Origin: an uncultured Pyrinomonadaceae bacterium
GTDB lineage: Bacteria; Acidobacteriota; Blastocatellia; Pyrinomonadales; Pyrinomonadaceae
Assembly: GCA_902805935.1 (NCBI GenBank)
Contig: CADCUR010000055.1
Span: 1-39,189 of the forward strand
Direction of reading: 5' to 3'
Length of the DNA stretch: 39,189 nucleotides
In this document: one piece after another, positions 26,908-36,041 of the stretch
Position numbering within the stretch: the stretch's first letter is position 1
How the letters are laid out: each line of letters starts with the position of its first letter
The notes under the pieces: model-generated
What the model saw: the letters and a program-made list of their open reading frames with translations, nothing else
Database searches by the model: none
What the model was told of the DNA's origin: nothing
Position numbers and translations under genes: made by a program

Positions 26908-29106
26908 ATGTCGTCTGAATTTAACGTTCGCCGTATGCGCCTGTTTGTGCCGTCCGGCGTTTTATTTTGTCTGGCTTTCTTTATCGTCGGCGCGTCGGCG
27001 CAGGAAAATATTGACGCCGCGCCGGTGATTATCAGCGAAGCGAATTCGACCAGAGCATTAACCGCCGCGCCGAAAACGCGCAAACTTGACCAGAATGCGC
27101 GAGTTTTCAGTCCGGGCGGAAAAACGCGCATAACGGTGTTCGTCACCGGCGTCGAACTTTTGCCGGGCGAAGGCGCGACCGCCTTTCGCGCTGACGCGAC
27201 CGACGGGCGTTACAGCCGTTATCCGCTGCAAATCGTTTCGCTCGCGCCGACGCCAGAGCGTCCTTGGGTTTACGCTTTGACATTTAGATTACACGCCGGA
27301 ATGGGCGATGTCGGCGACGTTTTGCTGCGCGTTGCGTGGCGCGGAATGGCGAGCAACCGCGTGCGTATCGCCGTCGGACACGAAGGCGGCGGGCTGAAAG
27401 ACGACCCAGGCGCAGTTCCGACTCCGATGCCCGACACGCCGGTAACTTTCGGGCAGACGGACGCGCCCGGCTTGCCTTACACGGGCGACCGCGTGCGCTT
27501 TATGCACCAGGCGACTTTCGGCGCGAATCCGACGCTCGAAAATCAATTGCGCCGTCTCGGTCTTTCAACCTGGATTAGCCAGCAGATGGAAACCAAGCGC
27601 GATGCCGGTAATGCTATTCGTTATTCTACTTTCCCGATGCCGAATCCGCCGTTGATGGCAGACCTTAATCCGACCTGCACTATGAACGCAGTTTGCAATC
27701 GTGATAATTACACGATGTATCCGCTGCAAAACTGGTTTTTCCGTGAGGCTCTTTACGGCGAAGACCAGCAGTTGCGGCGGCGCGTGTCATGGGCGCTGCA
27801 TCAGATTTTCGTCGTATCGGGACGCGAAATAGTTCAGCCGAGCCGGATGGCTCCGTATATTAAGGTTTTGGACAAACACGCTTTCGGCAATTTCCGCAGT
27901 CTGCTCGAAGATATGACGCTGAATCCGGCGATGGGCATTTACCTGGATATGGCAAACAGCACGCGCCAGAATCCGAACGAAAATTACGCCCGCGAAATTA
28001 TGCAGCTTTTCAGCATCGGTCTGGATATGCTGAATCAGGACGGCACGCCGAAGCTCGACGCGCAGGGCAACCGCATTCCGAGCTACGACCAAAACACGGT
28101 CAACGGCTTTACCAAAGTTTTCACCGGCTGGCGGCTTTGCGCGACACCGGCGAATTGTCCGGGCAGCGTGACGGGAACCAGAAATTTCAAAGACCCGATG
28201 GAAATTATCGCGGCAAACCACGACAACACGGAAAAACAGCTTTTGAATTATCCCGGCGCGATTTCGACGATTCCCGCCGGACAAACCGCCGAGCAGGATT
28301 TGCAGGCGGCGCTGGATAACGTCTTTAATCACCCAAACGTCGCGCCGTTTATAAGTAAACTTTTAATTCAGCAACTCGTTACCAGCAACCCGACGCCGGC
28401 GTATGTCCGGCGCGTCGCCGACGTTTTCAGCGACGACGCGGGCGGCGGCGTTGAGCGCGGCAATCTGGCGAAAGTCATCCGCGCAATTCTCCTTGACCCA
28501 GAAGCGCGCGGCAACAACAAAACCGACCCGGATTACGGACATTTGAAAGAGCCGGTGATTTACGCGACGAATTTCCTGCGTGCGCTTAATCCAACGGCGA
28601 ACACGGGAGCAGCCGCAACCTGCAATGGTTTAAGCGAAGGCGCAATCAACGGCATAACATCACTTTTAGACCAAGACGTTTTCAACCCGCCGTCGGTTTT
28701 CAATTATTATCCAATGGATTACAGCATTCCGAACACGAATCTCGCTGCGCCTGAGTTCGCTATTATGACCACCGGAACGGCGTTGAAACGTCCGAACCTT
28801 ATCCACCAAATGATTGGACCCGGAACTGGTGGGGCAACGGGCATCGGCATCAATAACATACAAGGTATTACTTGCGGGACACGCGTTACTCTGACTCGTT
28901 ATCAAAACTTAGCGACTGCCGACCCGACCGGGACGTTGCTGGTTGAAACGTTGAACCGCGAATTGTTAAACGGCTCGATGTCGCCCGATGTCAGAACTCA
29001 AATGATGAATGCGGTCCAAGCCGTAGCGTCAACCAATGCATTGAGGCGAACGCAAACGGCGCTTTATTTGTTGCTTACTTCGTCGCAATACCAAGTGCAA
29101 AGATAG
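26908..29106 (+). CDS. DUF1800 domain protein
   Basis: DRVRFMHQATFGANPTLENQLRRLGLSTWISQQM; NYAREIMQLFSIGLDMLNQDG; HPNVAPFISKLLIQQLVTSNPTPAYVRRVADVF. Confidence 0.88.
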   Translation: MSSEFNVRRMRLFVPSGVLFCLAFFIVGASAQENIDAAPVIISEANSTRALTAAPKTRKLDQNARVFSPGGKTRITVFVTGVELLPGEGATAFRADATDGRYSRYPLQIVSLAPTPERPWVYALTFRLHAGMGDVGDVLLRVAWRGMASNRVRIAVGHEGGGLKDDPGAVPTPMPDTPVTFGQTDAPGLPYTGDRVRFMHQATFGANPTLENQLRRLGLSTWISQQMETKRDAGNAIRYSTFPMPNPPLMADLNPTCTMNAVCNRDNYTMYPLQNWFFREALYGEDQQLRRRVSWALHQIFVVSGREIVQPSRMAPYIKVLDKHAFGNFRSLLEDMTLNPAMGIYLDMANSTRQNPNENYAREIMQLFSIGLDMLNQDGTPKLDAQGNRIPSYDQNTVNGFTKVFTGWRLCATPANCPGSVTGTRNFKDPMEIIAANHDNTEKQLLNYPGAISTIPAGQTAEQDLQAALDNVFNHPNVAPFISKLLIQQLVTSNPTPAYVRRVADVFSDDAGGGVERGNLAKVIRAILLDPEARGNNKTDPDYGHLKEPVIYATNFLRALNPTANTGAAATCNGLSEGAINGITSLLDQDVFNPPSVFNYYPMDYSIPNTNLAAPEFAIMTTGTALKRPNLIHQMIGPGTGGATGIGINNIQGITCGTRVTLTRYQNLATADPTGTLLVETLNRELLNGSMSPDVRTQMMNAVQAVASTNALRRTQTALYLLLTSSQYQVQR

Positions 29107-29208
29107 TCAAGAAAGTAATCGTTCGGAGTTTTGTCAAAAAATCGGCAGACATTTAATTAACCAAGAGTTCCGCCGCCGGATGAGACTCCGAACCGAAGGA
29201 GAAATTTT

Positions 29209-30630
29209 ATGACAGACAGAAGAGAATTCTTAAAAACATCCTGTGCCGCATTGACTATGACGGCGTTGGCGACGCAGATGCGTCATTTCGGTTTGATAAA
29301 CGCTTTAGCGCAGAATGAGAATGTTGACGGCGGAGGCGACGGCGGAAATTATAAGGCTCTCGTATGCGTCTTTTTGTCGGGCGGCAACGACAGCAACAAC
29401 ACCGTCGTTCCGAATTACGACGCGGGTTACGCGCAGTATTCAGCGGCGCGAACGGCGCAGGGTCTGGCGATTCCGCGAGCGAATCTGCTGCCGATTTCGC
29501 CGCCGGCGATGAACGGCGACGCTTACGGTCTGCATCCGAGTATGACCGATTTGCACACGCTCTGGAATCAGGGAAAACTCGCCGTTGTAACCAATGTCGG
29601 AACGCTAATGCAGCCTTTGACGAGAGCGCAGTATCAATCCGGCGCGTCGCGCCCGATGCAGCTTTTCTCGCATTCCGACCAAGTTGATCAATTCAAGACG
29701 GCGATTTCCAATTATCGTTCGGCAATCGGATGGGGCGGCAGATTGTCCGACCGCACAGCGGCTCAGAATCCGGGCGCGGCGATTCCGATGATTAGCCAGA
29801 TTTCGACGGGCGCGAATGTTTTCACCGTCGGCAACACCTCGACGCCGCTGATTGTTGCGCCTGCGCCGACGCCGCTCAATCAGGTTTTGGCTTTGAACGG
29901 ATTCATCGCCGGAAACGCCGAAGATACGGCGCGGCGCAGCGCGATGAATAACATCCGCGCCGCGAATCTGGATTATTCGATGACGCAAGCCGCCAGCGTC
30001 ATCACGCAGCAGGCAATCAACGTCAGCACTCAGCTCAGCACCGATCCGGTTTTGACGGCGACGTTTCCGAACACGACGCTCGGTAATCAGTTGCGGCAAG
30101 TGGCGAAATTGATGAAATTCCGCACGCAGTTGAATATGAGCCGACAGGTTTTCTACGTCCAGCTCGGCGGCTTCGACACGCACAGCAGTCAGTTAAATCA
30201 ACACGCGACTTTGTGGACGCAGGTTAGTCAGGCATTAAAGGCGTTTTACGACGAAACGGTCGCACAAGGCATCGCCGAAGACGTAACGACGTTCACGATG
30301 AGCGACTTTAACCGCACGCTCAATCCGGCTGGTGCGGGTTCGGGCGCGGGTTCAGACCACGCTTGGGGCGGACATCATTTCGTGATGGGCGGCTCGGTTC
30401 TTGGCGGCAACTTTTATGGCAAACCGACCTCGAACGGTTCGATTTTCCCGACGCTGGTCAATGCCGGTCCCGACGATGCCGAAACGCGAGGGCGTATCAT
30501 TCCGACGGTCTCGGTCGAGCAATACGCCGCGACGCTGGCGCGTTGGTTCGGGCTTTCGCCCGCCGACATTCCGCTCGTCTTCCCGAACATCAATGCGTTC
30601 GGCGGCTCGGATTTGGGATTTATGATGTAA
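29209..30630 (+). CDS. DUF1501 domain protein with Tat signal
   Basis: TDRREFLKTSCAAL twin-arginine motif; LVCVFLSGGNDSNNTVVP; FYVQLGGFDTHSSQLNQH; SDHAWGGHHFVMGG. Confidence 0.9.
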   Translation: MTDRREFLKTSCAALTMTALATQMRHFGLINALAQNENVDGGGDGGNYKALVCVFLSGGNDSNNTVVPNYDAGYAQYSAARTAQGLAIPRANLLPISPPAMNGDAYGLHPSMTDLHTLWNQGKLAVVTNVGTLMQPLTRAQYQSGASRPMQLFSHSDQVDQFKTAISNYRSAIGWGGRLSDRTAAQNPGAAIPMISQISTGANVFTVGNTSTPLIVAPAPTPLNQVLALNGFIAGNAEDTARRSAMNNIRAANLDYSMTQAASVITQQAINVSTQLSTDPVLTATFPNTTLGNQLRQVAKLMKFRTQLNMSRQVFYVQLGGFDTHSSQLNQHATLWTQVSQALKAFYDETVAQGIAEDVTTFTMSDFNRTLNPAGAGSGAGSDHAWGGHHFVMGGSVLGGNFYGKPTSNGSIFPTLVNAGPDDAETRGRIIPTVSVEQYAATLARWFGLSPADIPLVFPNINAFGGSDLGFMM

Positions 30631-30641
30631 GTCAGTGGAAA

Positions 30642-30771
30642 GGAAAATCAGCCGCCGCTGTAGAGACGCGGCAGACAGTTTTAATAGTTGAAATCAAATT
30701 AAGCGTTGGCAGATGCGTTCGACCTAACATTTGCCGACGCTTAATCTCTGCTCGCCGCGTGCTGATTTTCC
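30642..30771. repeat. 130-nt nested palindromic element with 11-bp terminal inverted repeats
   Basis: GGAAAATCAGC 30642-52 / GCTGATTTTCC 30761-71; ACGCGG 30666-71 / CCGCGT 30755-60; ATTAAGCGTTGGCAGATG 30698-715 / CATTTGCCGACGCTTAAT 30728-745 (18 pairs, two GU). Confidence 0.85.
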
Positions 30772-30773
30772 GC

Positions 30774-30838
30774 TTGTGCATTTCTAATTGTCCGTGTAAA
30801 ATTTACAATAATGTAAAGATTCGAGAATTTCCGAATCT
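30774..30838 (+). promoter_or_regulatory. Candidate promoter and operator palindromes for Fe-S carrier gene
   Basis: TTGTGC-N17-TAAAAT; TGTAAA-A-TTTACA (30795-30807) over the -10; AGATTCG-N8-CGAATCT (30817-30838). Confidence 0.4.
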
Positions 30839-30871
30839 AAAACTTTTTATAGCGAGGAGAAATATTAAAAA

Positions 30872-31228
30872 ATGTCAGCAGTTGCAGCACCGACAGTGGA
30901 AATTAACGTGACGCCGAACGCGGCGGCGGAAATCAAAAAATTTATGGCGAGCGAAGAAGATTTGCCGGAAACGGCGGGGCTTCGCGTCAGAGTCGTGCCG
31001 GGCGGTTGTTCGGGTTTTCAATACAGTCTGAACATCGAGGAAGAATCGCGCAACGGCGACTTTATCGTCGAGCAGGAAGGCGTTCGTCTTTTCGTGGATA
31101 TGTTCAGCGGACAGTATCTGAACGGCATTCAAATTGATTACACATCGAATATGATGGGTTCAGGTTTTACGTTTGAAAATCCGAACGCGACCGGCGGCTG
31201 CGGCTGCGGCACTTCGTTTTCGGCGTAG
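30872..31228 (+). CDS. A-type iron-sulfur carrier (HesB/IscA/ErpA family)
   Basis: GLRVRVVPGGCSGFQYSLNIEEE; SGFTFENPNATGGCGCGTSF (conserved C...CGC cysteines). Confidence 0.93.
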   Translation: MSAVAAPTVEINVTPNAAAEIKKFMASEEDLPETAGLRVRVVPGGCSGFQYSLNIEEESRNGDFIVEQEGVRLFVDMFSGQYLNGIQIDYTSNMMGSGFTFENPNATGGCGCGTSFSA

Positions 31229-31249
31229 ATTTCAGGAATTTTTTATCAG

Positions 31250-31287
31250 GCGCGCGGCGATCATTATAGATTGCCGCGCGCTTTTTT
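31250..31287 (+). terminator. Intrinsic terminator
   Basis: GCGCGCGGC (31250-58), loop, GCCGCGCGC (31273-81), TTTTTT. Confidence 0.92.
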
Positions 31288-31571
31288 CGTTTCACTGTAA
31301 AGGTCTGCGCTGCAATTTTCCTGCCGAACGCAATTTGGAAACTTCAGATTTTTTGTTTTACGCTTTACCAAAACGAGCAAAATGTCGTAAAATTCTTTCA
31401 CCCTTCAATTGAGAGCATTCTTAAAAGAAACGAACCGTCGTATCAACTGGCAAATCTTGAAAGGCATTCTGGAATAAATTTCAAATGCGCGAGCTGTATC
31501 ATCAGTCAGATTTGCATTTTTTTTTTCAAAGCAATTGCTAACGGCAAGATAAATTAACAGGAAGTTTGAAG

Positions 31572-34500
31572 ATGAAAAATACTAAAAAATCGAAAAGATG
31601 GCTTTTGTTTTCATTGGCAGTCGCGCTTTTAACAGCCGCCGTCATTCAAGTAACGAATCACGCCGACGCGAATCAAACGGCGGAGCTAAGAGTTGTCCAA
31701 GAAAACAATGGATTTGCGTTAAGCGCTGGCGAACTCGTAGCGTTTCATCGAACCGAGCGAAGAATTTCCGACGCGCGGCTGATAAATTTGCCCGAGACAA
31801 CCGCACAAGTTTTTCTCTGGAACGAAGAAACCGCAAGCGGCGCCAAATCGCCGTTTTACGCCATCAGTTTGGACGGGAAAACCGTTGGAACGATTCGTGA
31901 AACTTCTTATGAAATGATGCTGCGTTACGGGAAATTCGACCCGTTGGCGACGATGCCGGAAACGCCCGCAAACTTGACGGCGCGAAGCGGCGCGAGCAGC
32001 GACGGCGTTTATATCGTGCAATTCGTTACGCAGCCGCTCGACGAATACCGCGATGCCGTTAAAACGCTCGGCGGCGAAATTTATATTTATCTGCCGAATC
32101 ATTCGTATATCGTCAAGATGAACGGCGAAACAAAACAAGCGGTGGAAAATCTGCCGTTCGTGCGGTGGGTCGGAAATTATCAGCCCGCTTATAAAATTGA
32201 AGAATACATCCACGAAGGCTTGGCGAACCGAACTTTGGACGCGGCGCGCTACAACATTATGGTTTTGCGGCGCGGCTCGACGATGCAGAATACGCTCTCG
32301 AATCGCATTCGCACGTTCGGCGGCAAAATTGATTTAACGATTCCCGAAGGCTTCAGGATGGAAGCGACGCTGACGGCGGAACAACTCGTCGCCGTCGCCA
32401 ACGAATCGGACGTTTTGTTCATTGACCGCTGGAGCGCGCCCGAACCGGATATGGACATTGTGCGAGCCGTCGGCGGAGCGAACTTTATCGAAAACACGAC
32501 CGGATTTAAAGGCGAAGGCGTTCGCGCCGAAGTGATGGACGGCGGGCTTTTGACGACGCACACGGATTTTAATTCGATGACGACCGCGCCGATTCTGCAC
32601 GGTGCGGTGAATGTTGACAGCCACGGCACGGCGACTTACGGCATCAATTTCGGGCGCGGCACAACTAATCCGATGGGACGCGGAATGCTGCCCGAAGCGC
32701 AGGGCATTATCGCCGGTTATCCGGCGCTCACTAACCGCTACACGCACACGGCGCAGCTTTTGCAAGACCCGTATAAAGCCGTGTATCAATCGAACAGTTG
32801 GGGCAACGCCCCGACGACTGCCTACAATACGATTTCGGCGGAAACGGACGACATTCTTTTTATCAATGATTTCACCTTGCTTAATTCGCAGAGCAATACC
32901 GGCAACCAAACCTCGCGTCCGCAGGCGTGGTCGAAAAACGTCGTTTCCATCGGCGGCATCAGCCATCTGAACACGGCGAGTTTGACCGACGACCGCTGGA
33001 CGAGCGCGAGCGTCGGACCCGCCGCCGACGGACGGCTCAAACCGGAGCTGGCGCATTTTTACGATTCGATTTTCACGACGACCAGCAGCAATAACGCCGC
33101 TTACACGAGCGGTTTTAACGGGACGAGTGCGGCAACGCCGATTACCGCCGGACATTTCGGAATCTTTTTTCAAATGTGGCACAACGGCGTTTTCGGCAAT
33201 CCGACCGCCGGAAGCGTTTTCGACAGCCGCCCGCATATGACGACCGCCAAAGCCGTGATGATAAACACCGCCGTCCAGTGGGATATGACGCTTCCCGGAG
33301 CGAACACGACCCGCGCGCGGCAGGGCTTCGGGCGCGCTGATCTGACGAATCTGTATAATCTTCGCAACAAAATGCTTATCGTTGACGAAACCGACGTTTT
33401 GACGAATCTGCAAACGAAAACTTACACGAAAACCGTTGCCGGCGGTTCGACCGACCCGTTGAAAGCGACGCTGGTTTACGCCGACCCGATGGGCAGCCCG
33501 TCGGCGACCCGCGCTCGAATCAACGATTTGTCTTTGAAAGTTATCGCGCCGGACGGCACCGTTTACTGGGGCAACAACGGTCTCGGCGTGGGCGGCGGAA
33601 TGTGGTCAACCTCGGGCGGCGCGGCGAACGTCGTGGACACGGTGGAAAACGTTTTCGTTCAAAATCCCGCGGCGGGAGAGTGGACGTTTGAAGTCATCGC
33701 TTCGGAATTAGTGCAGGACGCGCATCCGCAAACGGCGGGCGTCATTGACGCCGATTACTCATTTGTCGTCAGCGGCATCGTTAACCAACCGCAGGCGCCG
33801 CGCACCCGATTCGATTTTGACGGCGACGGCAAAGCCGACGTTTCCGTCTTTCGCCCGTCAAGCGGCGTTTGGTATCTGAACAATTCGCAAAGCGGTCTGT
33901 CTGCCGCGCAATTCGGCGCCGGCACAGATAAAATCGTTCCAGCCGATTACGACGGCGACGGCAAAACCGACATCGCCGTTTATCGCGGCGGAACCTGGTA
34001 TCTGTCGAGAAGTCAAACTGGTTTTACAGGCGTTCAGTTCGGCGCAGGCGATGACGTTCCGGTTCCGGCGGATTACGACGGCGACGGCAAAGCCGAGTTA
34101 GCCGTTTTCCGCCCGTCAAACGCCACCTGGTATTTTTATAACCTAACGACGAATCAAGCGAGCGCGACGGTTTTCGGTCAAGCAGACGACAAACCCGTTC
34201 CGGCGGATTACGACGGCGACGGCAAAGCAAACGCCGCGGTTTTCCGTCCGTCAAACGCCACTTGGTATACTTCGACGAATCCGGCGACCAATTATGGGGC
34301 GGTTCGGTTCGGCGATGCAGGCGATAAACTCGTTCCGGCAGACTACGACGGCGACGGCAAAGCGGACGTGGCGGTTTTCCGTCCGTCAAACGGCTCTTGG
34401 TATCTGCTGAGAAGTTCGCTCGGCTTTACGGGAATTCAATTCGGTTTAGGAACTGACGCGCCCGTGGCGGCTGATTATGACGGCGACGGCAAAGCTGATA

Positions 34501-34613
34501 TTGCGGTGTTCCGCGACGGCACTTGGTATCTTTCGAGAAGTCAGGCGGGATTTGCGGGCGTCCAGTTCGGCGCCTCTTCCGACAAAGCTGTTCCGAATGC
34601 TTTCGTTCCCTAA
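31572..34613 (+). CDS. Secreted S8-family (subtilisin-like) serine peptidase with 6 C-terminal FG-GAP/VCBS repeats
   Basis: Signal peptide; catalytic regions AEVMDGGLLTTHTDF, VDSHGTATYG, GFNGTSAATPITAG; six DYDGDGKADxAVFR repeats. Confidence 0.88.
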   Translation: MKNTKKSKRWLLFSLAVALLTAAVIQVTNHADANQTAELRVVQENNGFALSAGELVAFHRTERRISDARLINLPETTAQVFLWNEETASGAKSPFYAISLDGKTVGTIRETSYEMMLRYGKFDPLATMPETPANLTARSGASSDGVYIVQFVTQPLDEYRDAVKTLGGEIYIYLPNHSYIVKMNGETKQAVENLPFVRWVGNYQPAYKIEEYIHEGLANRTLDAARYNIMVLRRGSTMQNTLSNRIRTFGGKIDLTIPEGFRMEATLTAEQLVAVANESDVLFIDRWSAPEPDMDIVRAVGGANFIENTTGFKGEGVRAEVMDGGLLTTHTDFNSMTTAPILHGAVNVDSHGTATYGINFGRGTTNPMGRGMLPEAQGIIAGYPALTNRYTHTAQLLQDPYKAVYQSNSWGNAPTTAYNTISAETDDILFINDFTLLNSQSNTGNQTSRPQAWSKNVVSIGGISHLNTASLTDDRWTSASVGPAADGRLKPELAHFYDSIFTTTSSNNAAYTSGFNGTSAATPITAGHFGIFFQMWHNGVFGNPTAGSVFDSRPHMTTAKAVMINTAVQWDMTLPGANTTRARQGFGRADLTNLYNLRNKMLIVDETDVLTNLQTKTYTKTVAGGSTDPLKATLVYADPMGSPSATRARINDLSLKVIAPDGTVYWGNNGLGVGGGMWSTSGGAANVVDTVENVFVQNPAAGEWTFEVIASELVQDAHPQTAGVIDADYSFVVSGIVNQPQAPRTRFDFDGDGKADVSVFRPSSGVWYLNNSQSGLSAAQFGAGTDKIVPADYDGDGKTDIAVYRGGTWYLSRSQTGFTGVQFGAGDDVPVPADYDGDGKAELAVFRPSNATWYFYNLTTNQASATVFGQADDKPVPADYDGDGKANAAVFRPSNATWYTSTNPATNYGAVRFGDAGDKLVPADYDGDGKADVAVFRPSNGSWYLLRSSLGFTGIQFGLGTDAPVAADYDGDGKADIAVFRDGTWYLSRSQAGFAGVQFGASSDKAVPNAFVP

Positions 34614-34649
34614 CGATAATTTGCCGACGAAATTTATTTGCAGTGTTTT

Positions 34650-34679
34650 GGAGCGCGAAGTTTACGCGCTCCATTTTTT
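34650..34679 (+). terminator. Intrinsic terminator
   Basis: GGAGCGCG-AAGTTTA-CGCGCTCC-ATTTTTT. Confidence 0.92.
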
Positions 34680-35105
34680 GTTGGATAAAAGTTTTGGAAG
34701 CAAATGTTTATTGCGAGTGTCTTATGTCATACAAGGACAACTCGGAAGGCAGGCGAAAGGCGGAGAAGAGATTGGCGGAATTCCTCGACGCGGAGCCGTG
34801 CGCAGAAGTCGAGCCGGACAGAACGCCTGCCGTATTCAAAACAATTTCTTTTCGGCAATCAACTTTAATCGCCCGCCCGGATTTTTTACGCCGCTTGACA
34901 GCCCCGGCGGCGGCGGGCATAATTTATTTCAGTTCGCAATTAAACAATCATCCGACAATTTATTTCTTTATTTGAAAAATCCGAAAAATAGATTTTTAGG
35001 AACCGTGATTGTTTTAATTGTTTTTTAAAGATAGAGCGGAAGTTTAAGTTCCGTTCCTTCCCGAAACTTTCCCGACAAAAAAACTAAAATTTGGAGTTAT
35101 GCCTG

Positions 35106-35732
35106 ATGATTCTTTGTAAGTCTTTGTGTTTTTCCGTATCGTTCGTCTTGATTTACACCGCTGCCGTTTTTGCCCAGGAGCGTCCGCGCATCATTCCGAA
35201 TCAGCCGTCCGAAGCGATTAACCAGCCGATTAACAGAGCCGTTAAAAGACCAGTCTTAACCAATCAAATAACCGTTCAAAACCCTCCTTCTCTCGTCAAA
35301 AAAACCGGCTCGTCACAACCAATCAATTCGATTTCAGCCGCGCCTGCCGCTAAAAGCTACAGTTCTTCGTTTAATCAAAAATTACTGCAAGCCATTCAGA
35401 CGCGCCTCGGAATTCCGTATATTTACGGCTCGTCGGGACCGAATTCCTACGATTGTTCCGGTTTGGTGTGGAGCGTTTTTACGCAAGCCGGTTTTCCTTT
35501 CGAGCGTTCGAGCGCGAGAACTCTCTGGCAAAATTCCGTGTCGGTCGAGGGCGACGACCGTTATAAATTCGGCACGCTCGTTTTCTTCAATAACCTCGGA
35601 CACATCGGCATCGTTTACGACGACCGAGGTTTTTATCACGCCTCAAGCAGCCAGGGCGTAACATTTTCAAGATTCGACGGTTATTGGGGAAAACGCATCG
35701 TCGGCTTCCGGCGCATCGTTCTTCCGAATTAG
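35106..35732 (+). CDS. Secreted NlpC/P60-family (C40) peptidase
   Basis: Signal peptide; LGIPYIYGSSGPNSYDCSGLVWSVFTQAG; LVFFNNLGHIGIVYDDRGFYHASSSQGV. TTGGAG just upstream. Confidence 0.88.
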   Translation: MILCKSLCFSVSFVLIYTAAVFAQERPRIIPNQPSEAINQPINRAVKRPVLTNQITVQNPPSLVKKTGSSQPINSISAAPAAKSYSSSFNQKLLQAIQTRLGIPYIYGSSGPNSYDCSGLVWSVFTQAGFPFERSSARTLWQNSVSVEGDDRYKFGTLVFFNNLGHIGIVYDDRGFYHASSSQGVTFSRFDGYWGKRIVGFRRIVLPN

Positions 35733-35748
35733 TTTTTCCGCCCGCGCG

Positions 35749-35958
35749 TCAAATGACAAAACCCGGTCGGGTTTGATGTTCCTTGACTTCCCAAACAATC
35801 GCCACTTTTTCAATCGCCACGTAAGCGACTCGCTCGTCTTCATCGCGCAGATACAATAAACCGTTTTTCACCTCAACGACATCGCCTCTGACAGTCGGGC
35901 TTTGTCCGCACGAAATATCAATCTTTTTTCCAGTTAATTTTTTCAAAAATTCTTCCAT
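35749..35958 (-). CDS. Small beta-barrel-like (MM0924-like) protein
   Basis: MEEFLKKLTGKKIDISCGQSPTVRGDVVEVKNGLLYLRDEDERVAYVAIEKVAIVWEV. Confidence 0.6.
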   Translation of the reverse strand: MEEFLKKLTGKKIDISCGQSPTVRGDVVEVKNGLLYLRDEDERVAYVAIEKVAIVWEVKEHQTRPGFVI

Positions 35959-36041
35959 AATCTTCTCCTTTAGGAACGGCAACGATATTTATACGACAAA
36001 AATTAAATGTTGTAAAAATATTGTCGCCGCCGCTGTTCCGT

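Noticed and set aside
29605-30183. 192-aa minus-strand ORF antisense to DUF1501 gene
   Set aside because: Shadow ORF with Arg/His-rich composition.
30698-30745. Possible integron attC site (contains ACCTAAC, matching RYYYAAC)
   Set aside because: No partner GTTRRRY at appropriate distance; the pairing arms do not include the core site, which lies in the loop.
32334-33413. 359-aa minus-strand ORF antisense to the S8 peptidase gene
   Set aside because: Arg/His-rich composition typical of the complement of a GC-skewed coding strand; the plus-strand protein has clear catalytic motifs.
34724-34975. Plus-strand ORF of 83 aa (MSYKDNSEGRRKAEKRLAEF...) after the S8 peptidase terminator
   Set aside because: No Shine-Dalgarno and no recognisable family; cannot separate from chance ORF.
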